Shown here in pieces: positions 47,370 through 55,252 of a DNA stretch of 55,252 nt. This stretch comes from WSXY01 sp038325105 (GTDB lineage: Bacteria; Actinomycetota; Coriobacteriia; Anaerosomatales; Anaerosomataceae). The position numbers and the translations under genes are program-made. Location of the stretch: assembly GCA_038325105.1 (NCBI GenBank), contig JBBQIR010000005.1, forward strand, positions 1 through 55,252. The letters are read 5' to 3'. Each line of letters starts with the position of its first letter. The first letter of the stretch is position 1. The notes beneath the pieces were generated by a model. That model worked only from the letters and a program-made list of their open reading frames with translations. It did not search any database and was not told the origin of the DNA.

Positions 47370-49355
47370 CTACAGGCCCGCAATCAGGTCCTTGACGACT
47401 CTCGGATCCGCGAGCGTAGACAGGTCACCGAACGTCTCGGTGTCGGTATCCCCTGCCGCGATCTTACGCAGAAGCCGCCGCATGATTTTGCCCGAGCGGG
47501 TCTTAGGGAGGTCGCGGGCGAACTGGATCTTGTCCGGCTGGGCGATCGGCCCGATGATCTTGCGCACATGGCCCTTAAGGATCGTCACCAGGTCATCCGA
47601 TGCAACCTGCCCGTCACGAAGCAAGACGAACGCGTGGATGCCCTCGCCCTTGACGGGGTGCGGGAACCCCACAACGGCCGCCTCGCTAACTGCGTCATGG
47701 CTCACGAGCGCGCTCTCGATCTCGGCGGTACCGAGCCGGTGCCCGCTCACGTTGATGACATCATCCACGCGACCGAGGAGCCAGTAATCGCCGTCGCCGT
47801 CGACCCTGGCGCCATCACCAGTGAAGTAGCGCCCGGGGAACCGCTCGAAGTAGACCTCGCGCATACGCTTGTGATCGGGATCGCCCCAGGTGCCCCGCAG
47901 CATGCCCGGCCAGGGGCGTTTTACCGTGAGATACCCACCTTCACCCGGTTCGGCACGGCTGCCGTCCTCGCGGACAACCTCGGGTTCGATGCCAAAGAAC
48001 GGCCAGGATGCGGATCCGGGCTTGAGCGGGGTCGCTCCGGGGAACGGCGTGATGAGGAAGCCCCCCGTCTCGGTCTGCCAATAGGTGTCGACGATGGGAA
48101 TCGTGCCCCTGCCAATCGTGTCCTGGTACCACGTCCAGACTTCCGGGTTGATCGGCTCACCCACGGTGCCGAGAAGGCGGAGACTCGACACGTCGTACCG
48201 CTGCGGCCAGCCAGAACCATGGCGCATGAGCGCGCGAATCGCGGTCGGGGCCGTGTAGAAGATGTTGACACGGTACTTCTCGATGACCGCCCAGAATCGG
48301 CCGGGATCCGGGTACGTTGGAACGCCCTCGAACATGAGCGAGGTCGCACCCGCGGCAAGTGGTCCGTACACGATGTAGCTGTGACCGGTGACCCACCCGA
48401 TGTCTGCCGTGCACCAATAGACGTCCTCGTCCCGGTAGTCCATGACGGTCTTGAACGACATCGCGGTGTAGAGCAGGTAGCCGGCCGTCGTGTGCAACAC
48501 GCCTTTCGGCTTCCCCGTCGACCCGGACGTGTAGAGGATGAAGAGCGGGTCCTCGGCATCCATCGGCGTTGGCTCGCATGGCTTGCGGACCTCGGGAGCT
48601 GTGATCTCCTGGTGCCACCACGTGTCGCGTCCCGGCTCCATGTCCACGTCACCGGCACCACGCTTGACGACCACGCACGCTTCAACGCTCGGGCACTCGA
48701 AGAGCGCTTCGTCGGCCGCGGCTTTGAGCGGCACCTTGCGGCCGCCGCGAATGCCCTCATCGGAAGTGATGAGGAGCTTCGCACCACAGTCCTGGATGCG
48801 TTCGCGGAGCGCGCTCGCCGAGAAACCGCCAAAGACGACCGAGTGGATCGCGCCGATGCGTGCGCACGCGAGCATGGCCATGGCAAGCTCGGGAATCATC
48901 GGCAGGTAGATCGCGACGCGATCGCCCTTTTCGATGCCCTTCTTCTTGAGCACGTTTGCGAACTTCGAGACTTCGTAGTGCAGCTGCTGATAGGTATACG
49001 TGCGCGATGACCCGTCATCTGCTTCCCAAATGAGTGCGGCCTTGTTCCGCCGCCAGGTGTTGAGGTGCTTGTCGAGACAGTTCGCGCTCACGTTGAGCTG
49101 CCCGCCCGCGAACCACGTGTAGTCGAGATTCTCGAACGTGCCCGACGAGACGGTGTCGAACGGCTTGATCCAGTCGAGCTCCTCCCGGGCCGCGTCGCCC
49201 CAGAAGCCGTCGGGATCGTCGATGGAGCGGCGGTAGAGCGACTCGTACGCTTCGGGTCCTGAAATGACCGCACGTCGTGCGAACTCCTCGGGCGCTGCAA
49301 CGATTCTGCTCTCGGCGCTCAGTGCCTCGATACCGCGATCCTGCTCCTCGGGCAT
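47370..49355 (-). CDS. acs: Acetyl-CoA synthetase (AMP-forming)
   Basis: A 661-residue enzyme making acetyl-CoA from acetate, ATP and CoA through acetyl-AMP. The P-loop-like YTSGSTGKPKG, the acetate-pocket Trp in YWQTETGGF and the C-terminal catalytic lysine in TRSGKIMRRLLRK, the usual site of regulatory acetylation, are all present; length is typical. ATG 49355 follows GGAGGGG by five bases. It is divergent from larE. Growth on or scavenging of acetate would supply electrons for the cytochromes downstream, an inference from position only. Confidence 0.97.
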   Translation of the reverse strand: MPEEQDRGIEALSAESRIVAAPEEFARRAVISGPEAYESLYRRSIDDPDGFWGDAAREELDWIKPFDTVSSGTFENLDYTWFAGGQLNVSANCLDKHLNTWRRNKAALIWEADDGSSRTYTYQQLHYEVSKFANVLKKKGIEKGDRVAIYLPMIPELAMAMLACARIGAIHSVVFGGFSASALRERIQDCGAKLLITSDEGIRGGRKVPLKAAADEALFECPSVEACVVVKRGAGDVDMEPGRDTWWHQEITAPEVRKPCEPTPMDAEDPLFILYTSGSTGKPKGVLHTTAGYLLYTAMSFKTVMDYRDEDVYWCTADIGWVTGHSYIVYGPLAAGATSLMFEGVPTYPDPGRFWAVIEKYRVNIFYTAPTAIRALMRHGSGWPQRYDVSSLRLLGTVGEPINPEVWTWYQDTIGRGTIPIVDTYWQTETGGFLITPFPGATPLKPGSASWPFFGIEPEVVREDGSRAEPGEGGYLTVKRPWPGMLRGTWGDPDHKRMREVYFERFPGRYFTGDGARVDGDGDYWLLGRVDDVINVSGHRLGTAEIESALVSHDAVSEAAVVGFPHPVKGEGIHAFVLLRDGQVASDDLVTILKGHVRKIIGPIAQPDKIQFARDLPKTRSGKIMRRLLRKIAAGDTDTETFGDLSTLADPRVVKDLIAGL

Positions 49356-49467
49356 GCAAACCCCTCCGTTCGTCGGCTTGCTCTGTCTTTTCCCCTTAAG
49401 CCCCTACAAACCGCACGCCGAACGTGGCACGATAGACGAACTCTCGCCCGCACGGCCAGGGGGACCT

Positions 49468-50292
49468 GTGCTCACGCAAAAATACGACAGTCTCAGGAAC
49501 CGGCTCGCGAACCTCGGAAGCGCTCTCGTCGCGTATTCGGGGGGCGTCGACTCGACGCTCGTCGCCTTCGTGGCTCACGCCGTTCTCGGCGACCGCTGTG
49601 TTGCGGTGCTGGCGACATCCGACGTGCACACTGGCACCGAGGTAGACGCGGCACGTGCGACCGCCGCGCAACTCGGCTTCCGCCTCATCGAGGTCGACAC
49701 GAACGAACTCTCTGATCCGCGGTTCATCCAGAACACGCAGGACCGCTGCTACTACTGCAAGTCGGAGATGTTCGGACTGCTGCGCCATGTGGCGACGTCC
49801 CGCGGGATCAAGTGGGTCCTCGACGGCAGCAACGCCGACGACGCCTCTGATCACCGTCCCGGTCGGAAGGCCGCCGTCGAATTCGGTGTGGCCAGCCCGC
49901 TCCTTGAGGTCGGCCTCCACAAGCAAGAGATTCGCGACCTCTCGGAGATGCTCGGCCTCCCCACCTGGAACAAGCCGTCGATGGCGTGCCTGGCGACGCG
50001 GTTCCCCTATGGCAGCCCTATCACGCTGGAGGGTCTCGAGCGTGTCGCCTCGGCGGAGCACTCGCTGCGGAAGATCGGACTCCGGCAGTTCAGGGTGCGC
50101 GCTCACGGCGAGGTCGCGCGCGTCGAAGTCGAACCTGACGAGATGGAGCGTGCCTGGGAGTTGCGCGACCAGGTGTCGGCCGCAATGAAGGGCGCCGGCT
50201 TCCTCTTCGCCGCACAAGACCTCAATGGCTATCACAGCGGCAGCATGAACGCCTCACTGTGCTCCGAGGACGACGCGACGCCCTTCTCGTAG
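49468..50292 (+). CDS. larE: ATP-dependent sacrificial sulfur transferase LarE-like
   Basis: A 274-residue PP-loop enzyme with SGGVDST at residues 24-30, DRCYYCKSEMF in the middle and NKPSMACLATRFPYG, where the Cys aligns with the sacrificial Cys176 of Lactobacillus LarE. LarE sulfurises pyridinium dicarboxylate to make the nickel-pincer cofactor of lactate racemase and relatives. No larA, larB or larC is in the window. The start is GTG 49468 with AGGGGG upstream; the frame is open to 49264 inside acs but that part is not homologous. An [4Fe-4S] type LarE is possible. Confidence 0.88.
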   Translation: MLTQKYDSLRNRLANLGSALVAYSGGVDSTLVAFVAHAVLGDRCVAVLATSDVHTGTEVDAARATAAQLGFRLIEVDTNELSDPRFIQNTQDRCYYCKSEMFGLLRHVATSRGIKWVLDGSNADDASDHRPGRKAAVEFGVASPLLEVGLHKQEIRDLSEMLGLPTWNKPSMACLATRFPYGSPITLEGLERVASAEHSLRKIGLRQFRVRAHGEVARVEVEPDEMERAWELRDQVSAAMKGAGFLFAAQDLNGYHSGSMNASLCSEDDATPFS

Positions 50293-50297
50293 CCCGG

Positions 50298-51656
50298 CTA
50301 GGCGACTAACTCGCGCAACGCCGCGCGCAACGCCGCCGGCATCCGCTCCTTCAGCCTCGCGGGGTCACCCATCGCCTGTCCGAGAATGCGCGTGGTGAAG
50401 GGCTTCGCAGTCTCGACGATGTCAATCTCGGGGTAGAGCGCCCTCGCAACACCTTCCACCGTTGCGAGTGACTTGATGAGCAACCCGTAGCCGCTTGGAA
50501 TCTGCACGCCGTACTCGCCGAGGAGCTTCAGGAAGCCGAGGCCGAAGTGCGCGAAGTCGCGTGTCCCGTCGGGGCGGAACGTCCCGTCGAGCAGCTCGCC
50601 GAGGCCCGCGCGCACCGGCGCGATGTGCTCGGGCGCGACATGCACGCCAAGCTTCGCCGAGTACGTCAGCGCCCGCTCCGGATCTCGGTAGACAAGTGCG
50701 GCCATGACCTGCGTGATGTTCATGCGCTCCTCGGCAGTGAGGTAGCCGACGATGCCGAAGTCGAGGTACGCGATGGTGTTGTTCGGCGTCACGAAGAGAT
50801 TCGCCGGGTGGAGGTCCGCGTGGTAGCGGCCGTAGACGAAGACCTGCCGCATGAACGCGGTCGCGCCGTGGACCGCGAGCGCGTACGTGTCTACGCCGTG
50901 CGCCTTCGCGACATCGATCTCCGAGAGACGCCAGCCGGTCATGAACTCCATGGTGAGTACCCGGGCAGTGGTACGCGGCCACACGATGCGCGGAGCCACG
51001 ACCAACGGGTCATCACGGAAGTCGAATGTGAAGCGGTCGGCGAAGCGGCCCTCGACCCGCAGGTCGAGTTCCCGGTCAACGGTGGTCGCGAACTCGTCGA
51101 GAAGTGCGACCGGGTCGAACCTGCGCGCGATCCGCATGCGCCCGACGCGCTCGGCGAGCGCACGGGCGATCGCGATGTCGGCGCGGATAGCGTCGGCGGC
51201 CCCGGGACGCACGACCTTGATCGCGAGCGCAGTGCCCGCAGGCAACACATCGCCCCAGACCGGCTTGTACGCTTTCGCAAGCGTTGCGCGATGCACCTGC
51301 GCGATCGATGCCGAGGCGAGCGGCTCGTCGTCGAAGGTCGCGAAGAGCTCCTCGGGCTCGCGCGCGAACTCCTGGCGGATAACCTCGCGAATCGCCGAAG
51401 CGGGCAGCGAGGGGACGGCGTCCTGCATCGACTGCATCTCGGCCACAAGTTCATCGGGGAACTCGTCGGGACGCACGGATATGAGCTGACCGAGTTTGAT
51501 GAACGCGGGACCAAGGTCCTCAAATGCGAGACGCCACGCGCGGGCGAATGCGGCGTGTCGCTTATGGGCGGACCCAAAGCCGAACCCGGCGGCCGGATCT
51601 GCTGCAATCAGGCGTCGGGCAACGATGGCGACGATGGCGAGCTTTCTGGATGCCAT
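50298..51656 (-). CDS. AarF/UbiB (ABC1) family atypical kinase
   Basis: A 452-residue protein of the ADCK/UbiB family: the diagnostic FIKLGQLISVRPDEFP (KxGQ), an Ala-rich loop ASASIAQVHRA replacing the normal P-loop, the VAIK-like ALAIKVV lysine, RYHADLHPANLF and YLDFGIVG as the metal-binding loop. Relatives assist quinone synthesis or lipid handling at membranes. ATG 51656 follows AGGA; upstream in-frame sequence overlaps the next gene. It follows the small helical protein gene by ten bases and converges on larE. Confidence 0.92.
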   Translation of the reverse strand: MASRKLAIVAIVARRLIAADPAAGFGFGSAHKRHAAFARAWRLAFEDLGPAFIKLGQLISVRPDEFPDELVAEMQSMQDAVPSLPASAIREVIRQEFAREPEELFATFDDEPLASASIAQVHRATLAKAYKPVWGDVLPAGTALAIKVVRPGAADAIRADIAIARALAERVGRMRIARRFDPVALLDEFATTVDRELDLRVEGRFADRFTFDFRDDPLVVAPRIVWPRTTARVLTMEFMTGWRLSEIDVAKAHGVDTYALAVHGATAFMRQVFVYGRYHADLHPANLFVTPNNTIAYLDFGIVGYLTAEERMNITQVMAALVYRDPERALTYSAKLGVHVAPEHIAPVRAGLGELLDGTFRPDGTRDFAHFGLGFLKLLGEYGVQIPSGYGLLIKSLATVEGVARALYPEIDIVETAKPFTTRILGQAMGDPARLKERMPAALRAALRELVA

Positions 51657-51666
51657 GTCGATCGTC

Positions 51667-52008
51667 CTAAGACCCGGACTTGCGCACGAGCGTCTCAAGG
51701 AGCGACTCGATGTTGTCGAGTCGGCCACGCAGCTCCCCCACCTCGAACCGAAGCTCCTCGAACGCCGGGTCAGACTGCGTCTCGATGGCGACCTCCTCGC
51801 CGCGCGCACGCGCTTCAAGGTCTCGCTTGAGCTTCTCCTTCTCCTCGGCAACCATCGCGGCGAGGCCGTCGACGAAGGCGTCGGGGCCGCCGCCCATGCC
51901 CTCGGGACCGCCCTCGTCGCCGCGGAGAACCGCGGCCTTCAAGCCCTCGTCGGCAACTTCATGCGTGAGCATCCACGCGGCGAAGAATCGCATCACGTCA
52001 TCGGTCAT
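51667..52008 (-). CDS. Small helical, phasin-like protein
   Basis: A 113-residue protein with no signal peptide or membrane segment. Its N-terminal half has a Gly-rich loop (GDEGGPEGMGGG), and the rest is a charged amphipathic helix ending in a heptad-like ELRFEVGELRGRLDNIESLLETL, typical of a coiled-coil oligomer. It resembles the small polyhydroxyalkanoate-synthesis/phasin-like proteins often next to AarF genes, but I cannot name it. ATG 52008 follows GGAGGG by six bases. It is cotranscribed with the AarF gene. Confidence 0.75.
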   Translation of the reverse strand: MTDDVMRFFAAWMLTHEVADEGLKAAVLRGDEGGPEGMGGGPDAFVDGLAAMVAEEKEKLKRDLEARARGEEVAIETQSDPAFEELRFEVGELRGRLDNIESLLETLVRKSGS

Positions 52009-52100
52009 GTGAAACCCTCCAGTCGGTGCATCCAGTCGGTTCGATATCCCCCAGGCGGTACTTCGGGCGTCCCCGTCGGAACCCCTGACACGACATACGC

Positions 52101-52114
52101 TACACTGCCCCTTA
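52101..52114 (+). promoter_or_regulatory. -10 box of fluC, probable leaderless start
   Basis: TACACT (52101-52106) lies seven bases before the ATG at 52114. No Shine-Dalgarno precedes that ATG, and no good -35 box was found at the usual distance. Transcription would begin at the start codon. Confidence 0.45.
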
Positions 52115-52494
52115 TGCGAATGGGACACCTTATTCTAGTGATGTTCGGCGGCGCGCTTGGTGCGGGCGCGCGCTACGCCGTGGGCGCGCTCGTGGGGAGT
52201 AAGCCCGGCGGTTTTCCGTGGGCTACGTTCGGTGTGAACGTCGTGGGCGCGCTGTTGCTCGGAGCGCTCATGGGAGTCATTGCGGGCAATGAGGCTGCCG
52301 AACCTTGGCGGCTGCTGCTGGGCGTCGGCGTGCTTGGCGGATTCACCACGTTCTCAACTCTCGCGTACGAGACGCTTGCACTCGCCGGCGACGGCGCGAT
52401 GGCACTCGGGGTCGCGAACATGCTCGGCACCGGGATTGCCGGGCTGCTGGCCGCCGGCGTCGGGCTCTTCGTGGGGCGCGCGCTGGGGAGCTAG
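52114..52494 (+). CDS. fluC: Fluoride ion channel
   Basis: A 126-residue four-helix protein of the Fluc/CrcB family: GGALGAGARY near the start, the pore Asn in NVVGALLLG and the TFSTLAYE motif with the Thr-Phe-Ser track. Dual-topology dimers let fluoride leak out of the cell. The length is typical for one subunit, and only one copy is here, so a homodimer is expected. ATG 52114 appears to be leaderless; ATG 52120 is also in frame. No fluoride riboswitch was recognised upstream. It converges on the P-type ATPase. Confidence 0.95.
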   Translation: MRMGHLILVMFGGALGAGARYAVGALVGSKPGGFPWATFGVNVVGALLLGALMGVIAGNEAAEPWRLLLGVGVLGGFTTFSTLAYETLALAGDGAMALGVANMLGTGIAGLLAAGVGLFVGRALGS

Positions 52495-52498
52495 GACC

Positions 52499-52527
52499 GA
52501 GGCGCGGGCCGCAGCCCGGGCAGCCTC
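52499..52527. terminator. Possible bidirectional hairpin between fluC and the P-type ATPase
   Basis: GAGGC (52499-52503) pairs with GCCTC (52523-52527) and inside it GGGC pairs with GCCC around CGCA. The total is nine base pairs with small internal loops. It lies five bases after the fluC stop and 19 bases beyond the ATPase stop, so it could end both convergent transcripts. There is no U-run. Confidence 0.4.
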
Positions 52528-52545
52528 TCGGCGAGGGCTGGCGTG

Positions 52546-54900
52546 TTACCGCTTCCTGAGCAACCTGAGGCCGTTTGCGATCACGAGCAGCGCCACGCCG
52601 GTATCCGCGAAGACGGCCATCCACAGCGTCGCATGGCCGAGAAGCGCCAGTACGAGCACTACGAACTTTACGGCGACCGACAGCGCGACGTTCTGCGTGA
52701 TGTTAGCGACCGTTCGGCGGCCGAGCGCGAAGAAGCCGGGCAGTGCCGAAAGGTCGTCTCGCATGAGCGCAACGTCGGCCGTCTCCACCGCGGTGTCGCT
52801 GCCTGCGGCGCCCATCGCGATCCCCAGGTCGGCGGCCGCAAGCGCCGGCGCGTCGTTCACGCCGTCCCCCACCATCGCGACCACGCCCCAGCGCTCACGA
52901 AGCTCGTGAATCGCGGTGGTCTTCTCCTCGGGAAGCAGGCGCGCGCGATGAGCGGTGAGGCCCGCTTCCGAAGCGACGGCTGCGGCTGTGCGCTCGTTGT
53001 CGCCGGTGAGCATCACGAGATGCTCGATGCCCGAGGAGCGAAGCGCTGCGGCGGTCGGCGCTGCCTGCGGTCGGACGGTGTCTGCGACAGCGAGGTAGCC
53101 GAGCGGCTCGCCGTCGGCGAGCAGCACGAGCACGGTGCGGCCGGACTCCTCGGCAAGCGTGATGCGCTTCGCAAGCGCCACGGGAACGTCGCCGATCTCG
53201 GCGGCGAACGACGGGCTCACGAGGCGGACGTGCCGCCCATCGATGATGCCGCCGACGCCGCGACCCGCGAGTTCCTCGAACGCCTCGACCGCGAGCGGCG
53301 CGACCCCTTCGCGCTCGGCATGCGCGACGACCGCGCGGGCGAGCGGGTGGTTCGAGTTGGCCTCGAGCGTGGACGCGAGAGCGAGGAGCGCGCGGTGATC
53401 CTCGGCGAATACCTCGACGACCTCGGGCTTGCCGAGCGTGAGCGTGCCGGTCTTGTCGAACGCGATCGCGCGAACCTTTGCAGCGGTTTCGAGAAACGCG
53501 CCGCCCTTCACGAGGATGCCGTCGCGCGAGGCACGCGTGATGGCCGAGACGATCGCGACCGGCGTAGAGATCACGAGCGCACACGGGCAGGAGATCACGA
53601 GCAGCACGAGCGCCCGGTAGATCCACGACTCGAAGCCGCCCCACGACTGCCCGAGGAGCGGACCGGCAAGCGGCGGCACGACGGCTACGAACGCGGCGAG
53701 CCCGACGACGGCCGGGGTGTAGTAGCGCGAGAAGCGATCGACGAGTTGCTGGGACGGCGCCTTGGCAGCCTGCGCCTCCTCCACCAGGAAGATGATGCGG
53801 GAGAGCGTGGAATCCGATGCGAGCGCCGTGACCTCGGCCTCGATGAGGCCGCTCGTGTTGAGCGAACCCGCGAAGATGCGGTCGCCGACCGTCTTGTCCA
53901 CCGGAAGCGACTCACCGGTAATCGGCGCCTCATCGAACGCCGAGGAGCCCCCGGTGATAAGACAGTCGAGGGCGACCCGCTCCCCCGGCCGAACAATGAG
54001 CAGTTCGCCGATGCGCACGTCAGCCGACGGCACAGGCGTTTCGGCACCCGCACGCCGCACCCGGGCAAGCTCCGGTTCGAATGCGAGCAAGTCGCGGATC
54101 GAGCGCCGAGTACGCGCCAGCGAACGTGACTCAAGCCAGCCGCCGAGCGCGAACAGGAAGATGACGGTCGCGCCCTCTTGCCACTCGCCGATAGCCGCAG
54201 CACCAATAACGGCGATCGTCATGAGGACGTTCATGTCGAGCATACGCGCCTTGAGTGAGACAAACGCGCGTCGCCACGTGATGGTGCCGCCCGCGAGGAT
54301 CGCGAGCGCGTACAGCACGGTCACGACCGCAGGCGCAACGCCGAGTGCAGTGAGCACCCACCCGAGCGCGATGAGCACGCCGCTCACGGTCATGGCCAGC
54401 GTCGTCCGGTTCGTCTCCCACCACGACGGCGGTGCGACCTCGGTCGCGCCAACGCCAAGTGCCTCGATGCCGTGACCGGTCGAGCGCACGAGGGTCACGA
54501 CAGCGTCTCGCGGGTCGATCGCGGGATCGTACTCGACGGCGAGGAGCCCGCTCGCGAAGTTGACGTCGGCGCTCGTGACGCCGTCGATTCCTGCCACTGA
54601 CGCGCCCACGGCGCGCGCGCAGTCGGGTCAATCGAGGCCCGTGAGCCGGTACATCGCATGCCCGACACCGCCGCTGATCTCGAGCGCCAGAGCCCGGATC
54701 CGTTCCGACAGCTCACCGCCGCTCACGACCTCGGGATCATACGTGACCGACAGCTCGCCCTCCTCGGGCGTGCACGTCGAAGCGATCACGCCGGGAACCT
54801 TCGTGATCGCGCCGCAGACTCTCTCGGCACAACCAAGGCAGTAGTATGGCGAGGGCAGCAACGCTTGCAACTCGAATATGTCGGTCATGTGCGTCGGCAT
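52546..54900 (-). CDS. Heavy-metal P-type ATPase with two HMA domains, second one with in-frame UGA (putative selenocysteine)
   Basis: Read through the UGA at 54630-54628, this is one 784-residue metal pump of the CadA/ZntA group. HMA 1 carries CLGC at 21-24. HMA 2 begins LTGLD, then UGA (residue 91), then PDCARAV: the UGA stands exactly where the first Cys of the CxxC motif belongs. Then come TGES (328-331), CPC (438-440), DKTGTLT with phosphorylated Asp482, and MVGDGVNDAP. No reading-frame shift occurs around the UGA, and a SECIS-like hairpin follows it. If UGA only stopped, the pieces would be an 90-residue HMA protein and an ATPase starting at GTG 54609 with half an HMA domain. ATG 54900 lies six bases after TACACT and may be leaderless; ATG 54888 is an alternative. 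Zn, Cd, Pb or Hg export is likely. Confidence 0.85.
54596..54623 (-). promoter_or_regulatory. SECIS-like hairpin directly after the in-frame UGA
   Basis: Starting five bases downstream of the UGA (54630-54628), ACTG pairs with CAGT; after one bulged C come a G-U pair and CGCGC pairing with GCGCG: about ten base pairs. The apical loop is GCCGTGG (54612-54606), beginning with G, 15 bases from the UGA. Bacterial SECIS elements are coding-region hairpins with the loop about 16-37 bases past the UGA and a G at the start of the loop, so this is close to that pattern. GC-rich coding sequence folds easily, which limits the weight of this. Confidence 0.5.
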
Positions 54901-54912
54901 ACGGCTAGTGTA
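54901..54912 (-). promoter_or_regulatory. -10 box of the P-type ATPase gene
   Basis: On the minus strand TACACT (54912-54907) lies six bases before the ATG at 54900. There is no Shine-Dalgarno, so the message may be leaderless. The hexamer is identical to the one before fluC. Confidence 0.45.
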
Positions 54913-54971
54913 CCCGAGGCGACGCATCCCCACAGGGGTATCATCGAGCAATACGCCAGGGAGGAGAGTGC

Positions 54972-55252
54972 ATGCCGGAACAGCAGGACTCAGGCACCGC
55001 CGCGCCGGACACGTCGCTCCGCAATGTGAAGGCGCTCGGCATCGTAAGCCTGCTCACCGACGCATCCTCCGAGGCGATCTACCCGATCCTCCCGCTGTTC
55101 CTGTCGACGGTCCTTGGCACGCCGGTGGCGGTCATCGGCATCATCGAGTCGATCGCCGAGGCAACTGCATCGCTCATGAAGGTGTTCTCGGGCTGGCTCT
55201 CCGACCGCATCGGCAGGCGCCCGGTGCTGCTGGTCGGACTGTTCGGCTCGGC
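54972..55252 (+). CDS. MFS transporter, N-terminal part (cut by window edge)
   Basis: An open frame from ATG 54972, preceded by GGAGGAG at five bases, runs off the window after 93 codons. A short polar N-terminus is followed by helix 1 (LGIVSLLTDASSEAIYPILPLFL), helix 2 and the signature loop GWLSDRIGRRP between helices 2 and 3, which is the major facilitator motif A. The SLLTDASSE opening is typical of actinobacterial and archaeal multidrug-type MFS members; the substrate is unknown. It is divergent from the P-type ATPase, 71 bases apart. Confidence 0.88.
   Translation, partial: MPEQQDSGTAAPDTSLRNVKALGIVSLLTDASSEAIYPILPLFLSTVLGTPVAVIGIIESIAEATASLMKVFSGWLSDRIGRRPVLLVGLFGS

Noticed and set aside
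47043..49010. 655-codon open frame on the plus strand opposite acs
   Set aside because: It is the complement of the well-supported acs gene and has low-complexity Arg/Asp/Val composition without any domain motif.
54609..54951. Two separate genes: a small HMA protein (stop at 54628) and an ATPase starting at GTG 54609
   Set aside because: The frame is continuous through the UGA. The supposed ATPase start would cut the second HMA domain after its metal-binding loop, and GTG 54609 has no ribosome site. A real nonsense mutation remains possible and is treated in the findings.

Overview
The window is 55 kb of GC-rich bacterial DNA, densely packed and mostly transcribed from the minus strand. WhiA next to YvcK and RapZ, a SpoIIE-type phosphatase, cell-wall-binding type 2 (CWB2) repeats and the absence of outer-membrane genes point to a high-GC Gram-positive. 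Multihaem c-type cytochromes, a vitamin-B12 radical-SAM enzyme, sigma-54 and a probable selenoprotein point to an anaerobe. An anaerobic actinobacterium related to Coriobacteriia (OPB41/Anaerosomatales-like) is my best inference; it was not checked against any database.

Layout. 1-2126: a PAS membrane sensor kinase (cut by the edge) translationally coupled to rpoN (sigma-54). 2231-6874: an EamA exporter, a zinc-type CDF transporter and a CsoR/CstR-family repressor, then trxA, an FmdB zinc ribbon and a DUF302 protein. Two near-identical GC-rich palindromes lie between the -35 and -10 boxes of the repressor/CDF and trxA promoters. A membrane-anchored ferrochelatase-like protein follows. 6897-11318: a PHP protein, a cyclic-nucleotide-binding protein and a coupled trio of aminotransferase, B12 radical SAM enzyme and degenerate radical SAM-like protein. 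11405-13574: a MASE3-GAF-PP2C phosphatase and tRNA-Leu(GAG). 13632-19710: an oligopeptide ABC transporter, oppABCDF. 19983-28165: secG, gpmI, tpiA, pgk, gap, whiA, yvcK, rapZ and a small membrane protein, i.e. lower glycolysis with cell-envelope and carbon regulators. 28218-35925: a giant polytopic membrane protein, uvrC and uvrA. 36055-38106: a secreted beta-propeller/CWB2 protein. 38370-42212: amtB-glnK-glnD, ammonium uptake and nitrogen signalling. 42216-47008: a membrane-anchored cytochrome with about 20-21 haems, and a nine-haem NrfA-like cytochrome carrying three CWB2 repeats. 47370-55252: acetyl-CoA synthetase, LarE, an AarF/UbiB-like kinase with a small helical partner, FluC, a heavy-metal P-type ATPase and the start of an MFS transporter.

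Three things stand out. First, the P-type ATPase is interrupted by an in-frame UGA exactly where the first Cys of its second HMA metal-binding motif should be (Gly-Leu-Asp-UGA-Pro-Asp-Cys), with a SECIS-like hairpin directly downstream; this looks like a selenocysteine-containing metal pump. Second, the two cytochromes look like a membrane-to-cell-wall electron conduit in a Gram-positive, the outer one anchored by CWB2 repeats inserted between its first and second haem. Third, a CstR-like repressor (Cys-Ser-Cys instead of the copper Cys-His-Cys) with two mapped operators appears to control a thioredoxin operon, which suggests persulfide rather than copper sensing. Several genes (spoIIE-like, fluC, the ATPase) have a -10 box about 6-7 bases before their ATG, which suggests leaderless mRNAs.
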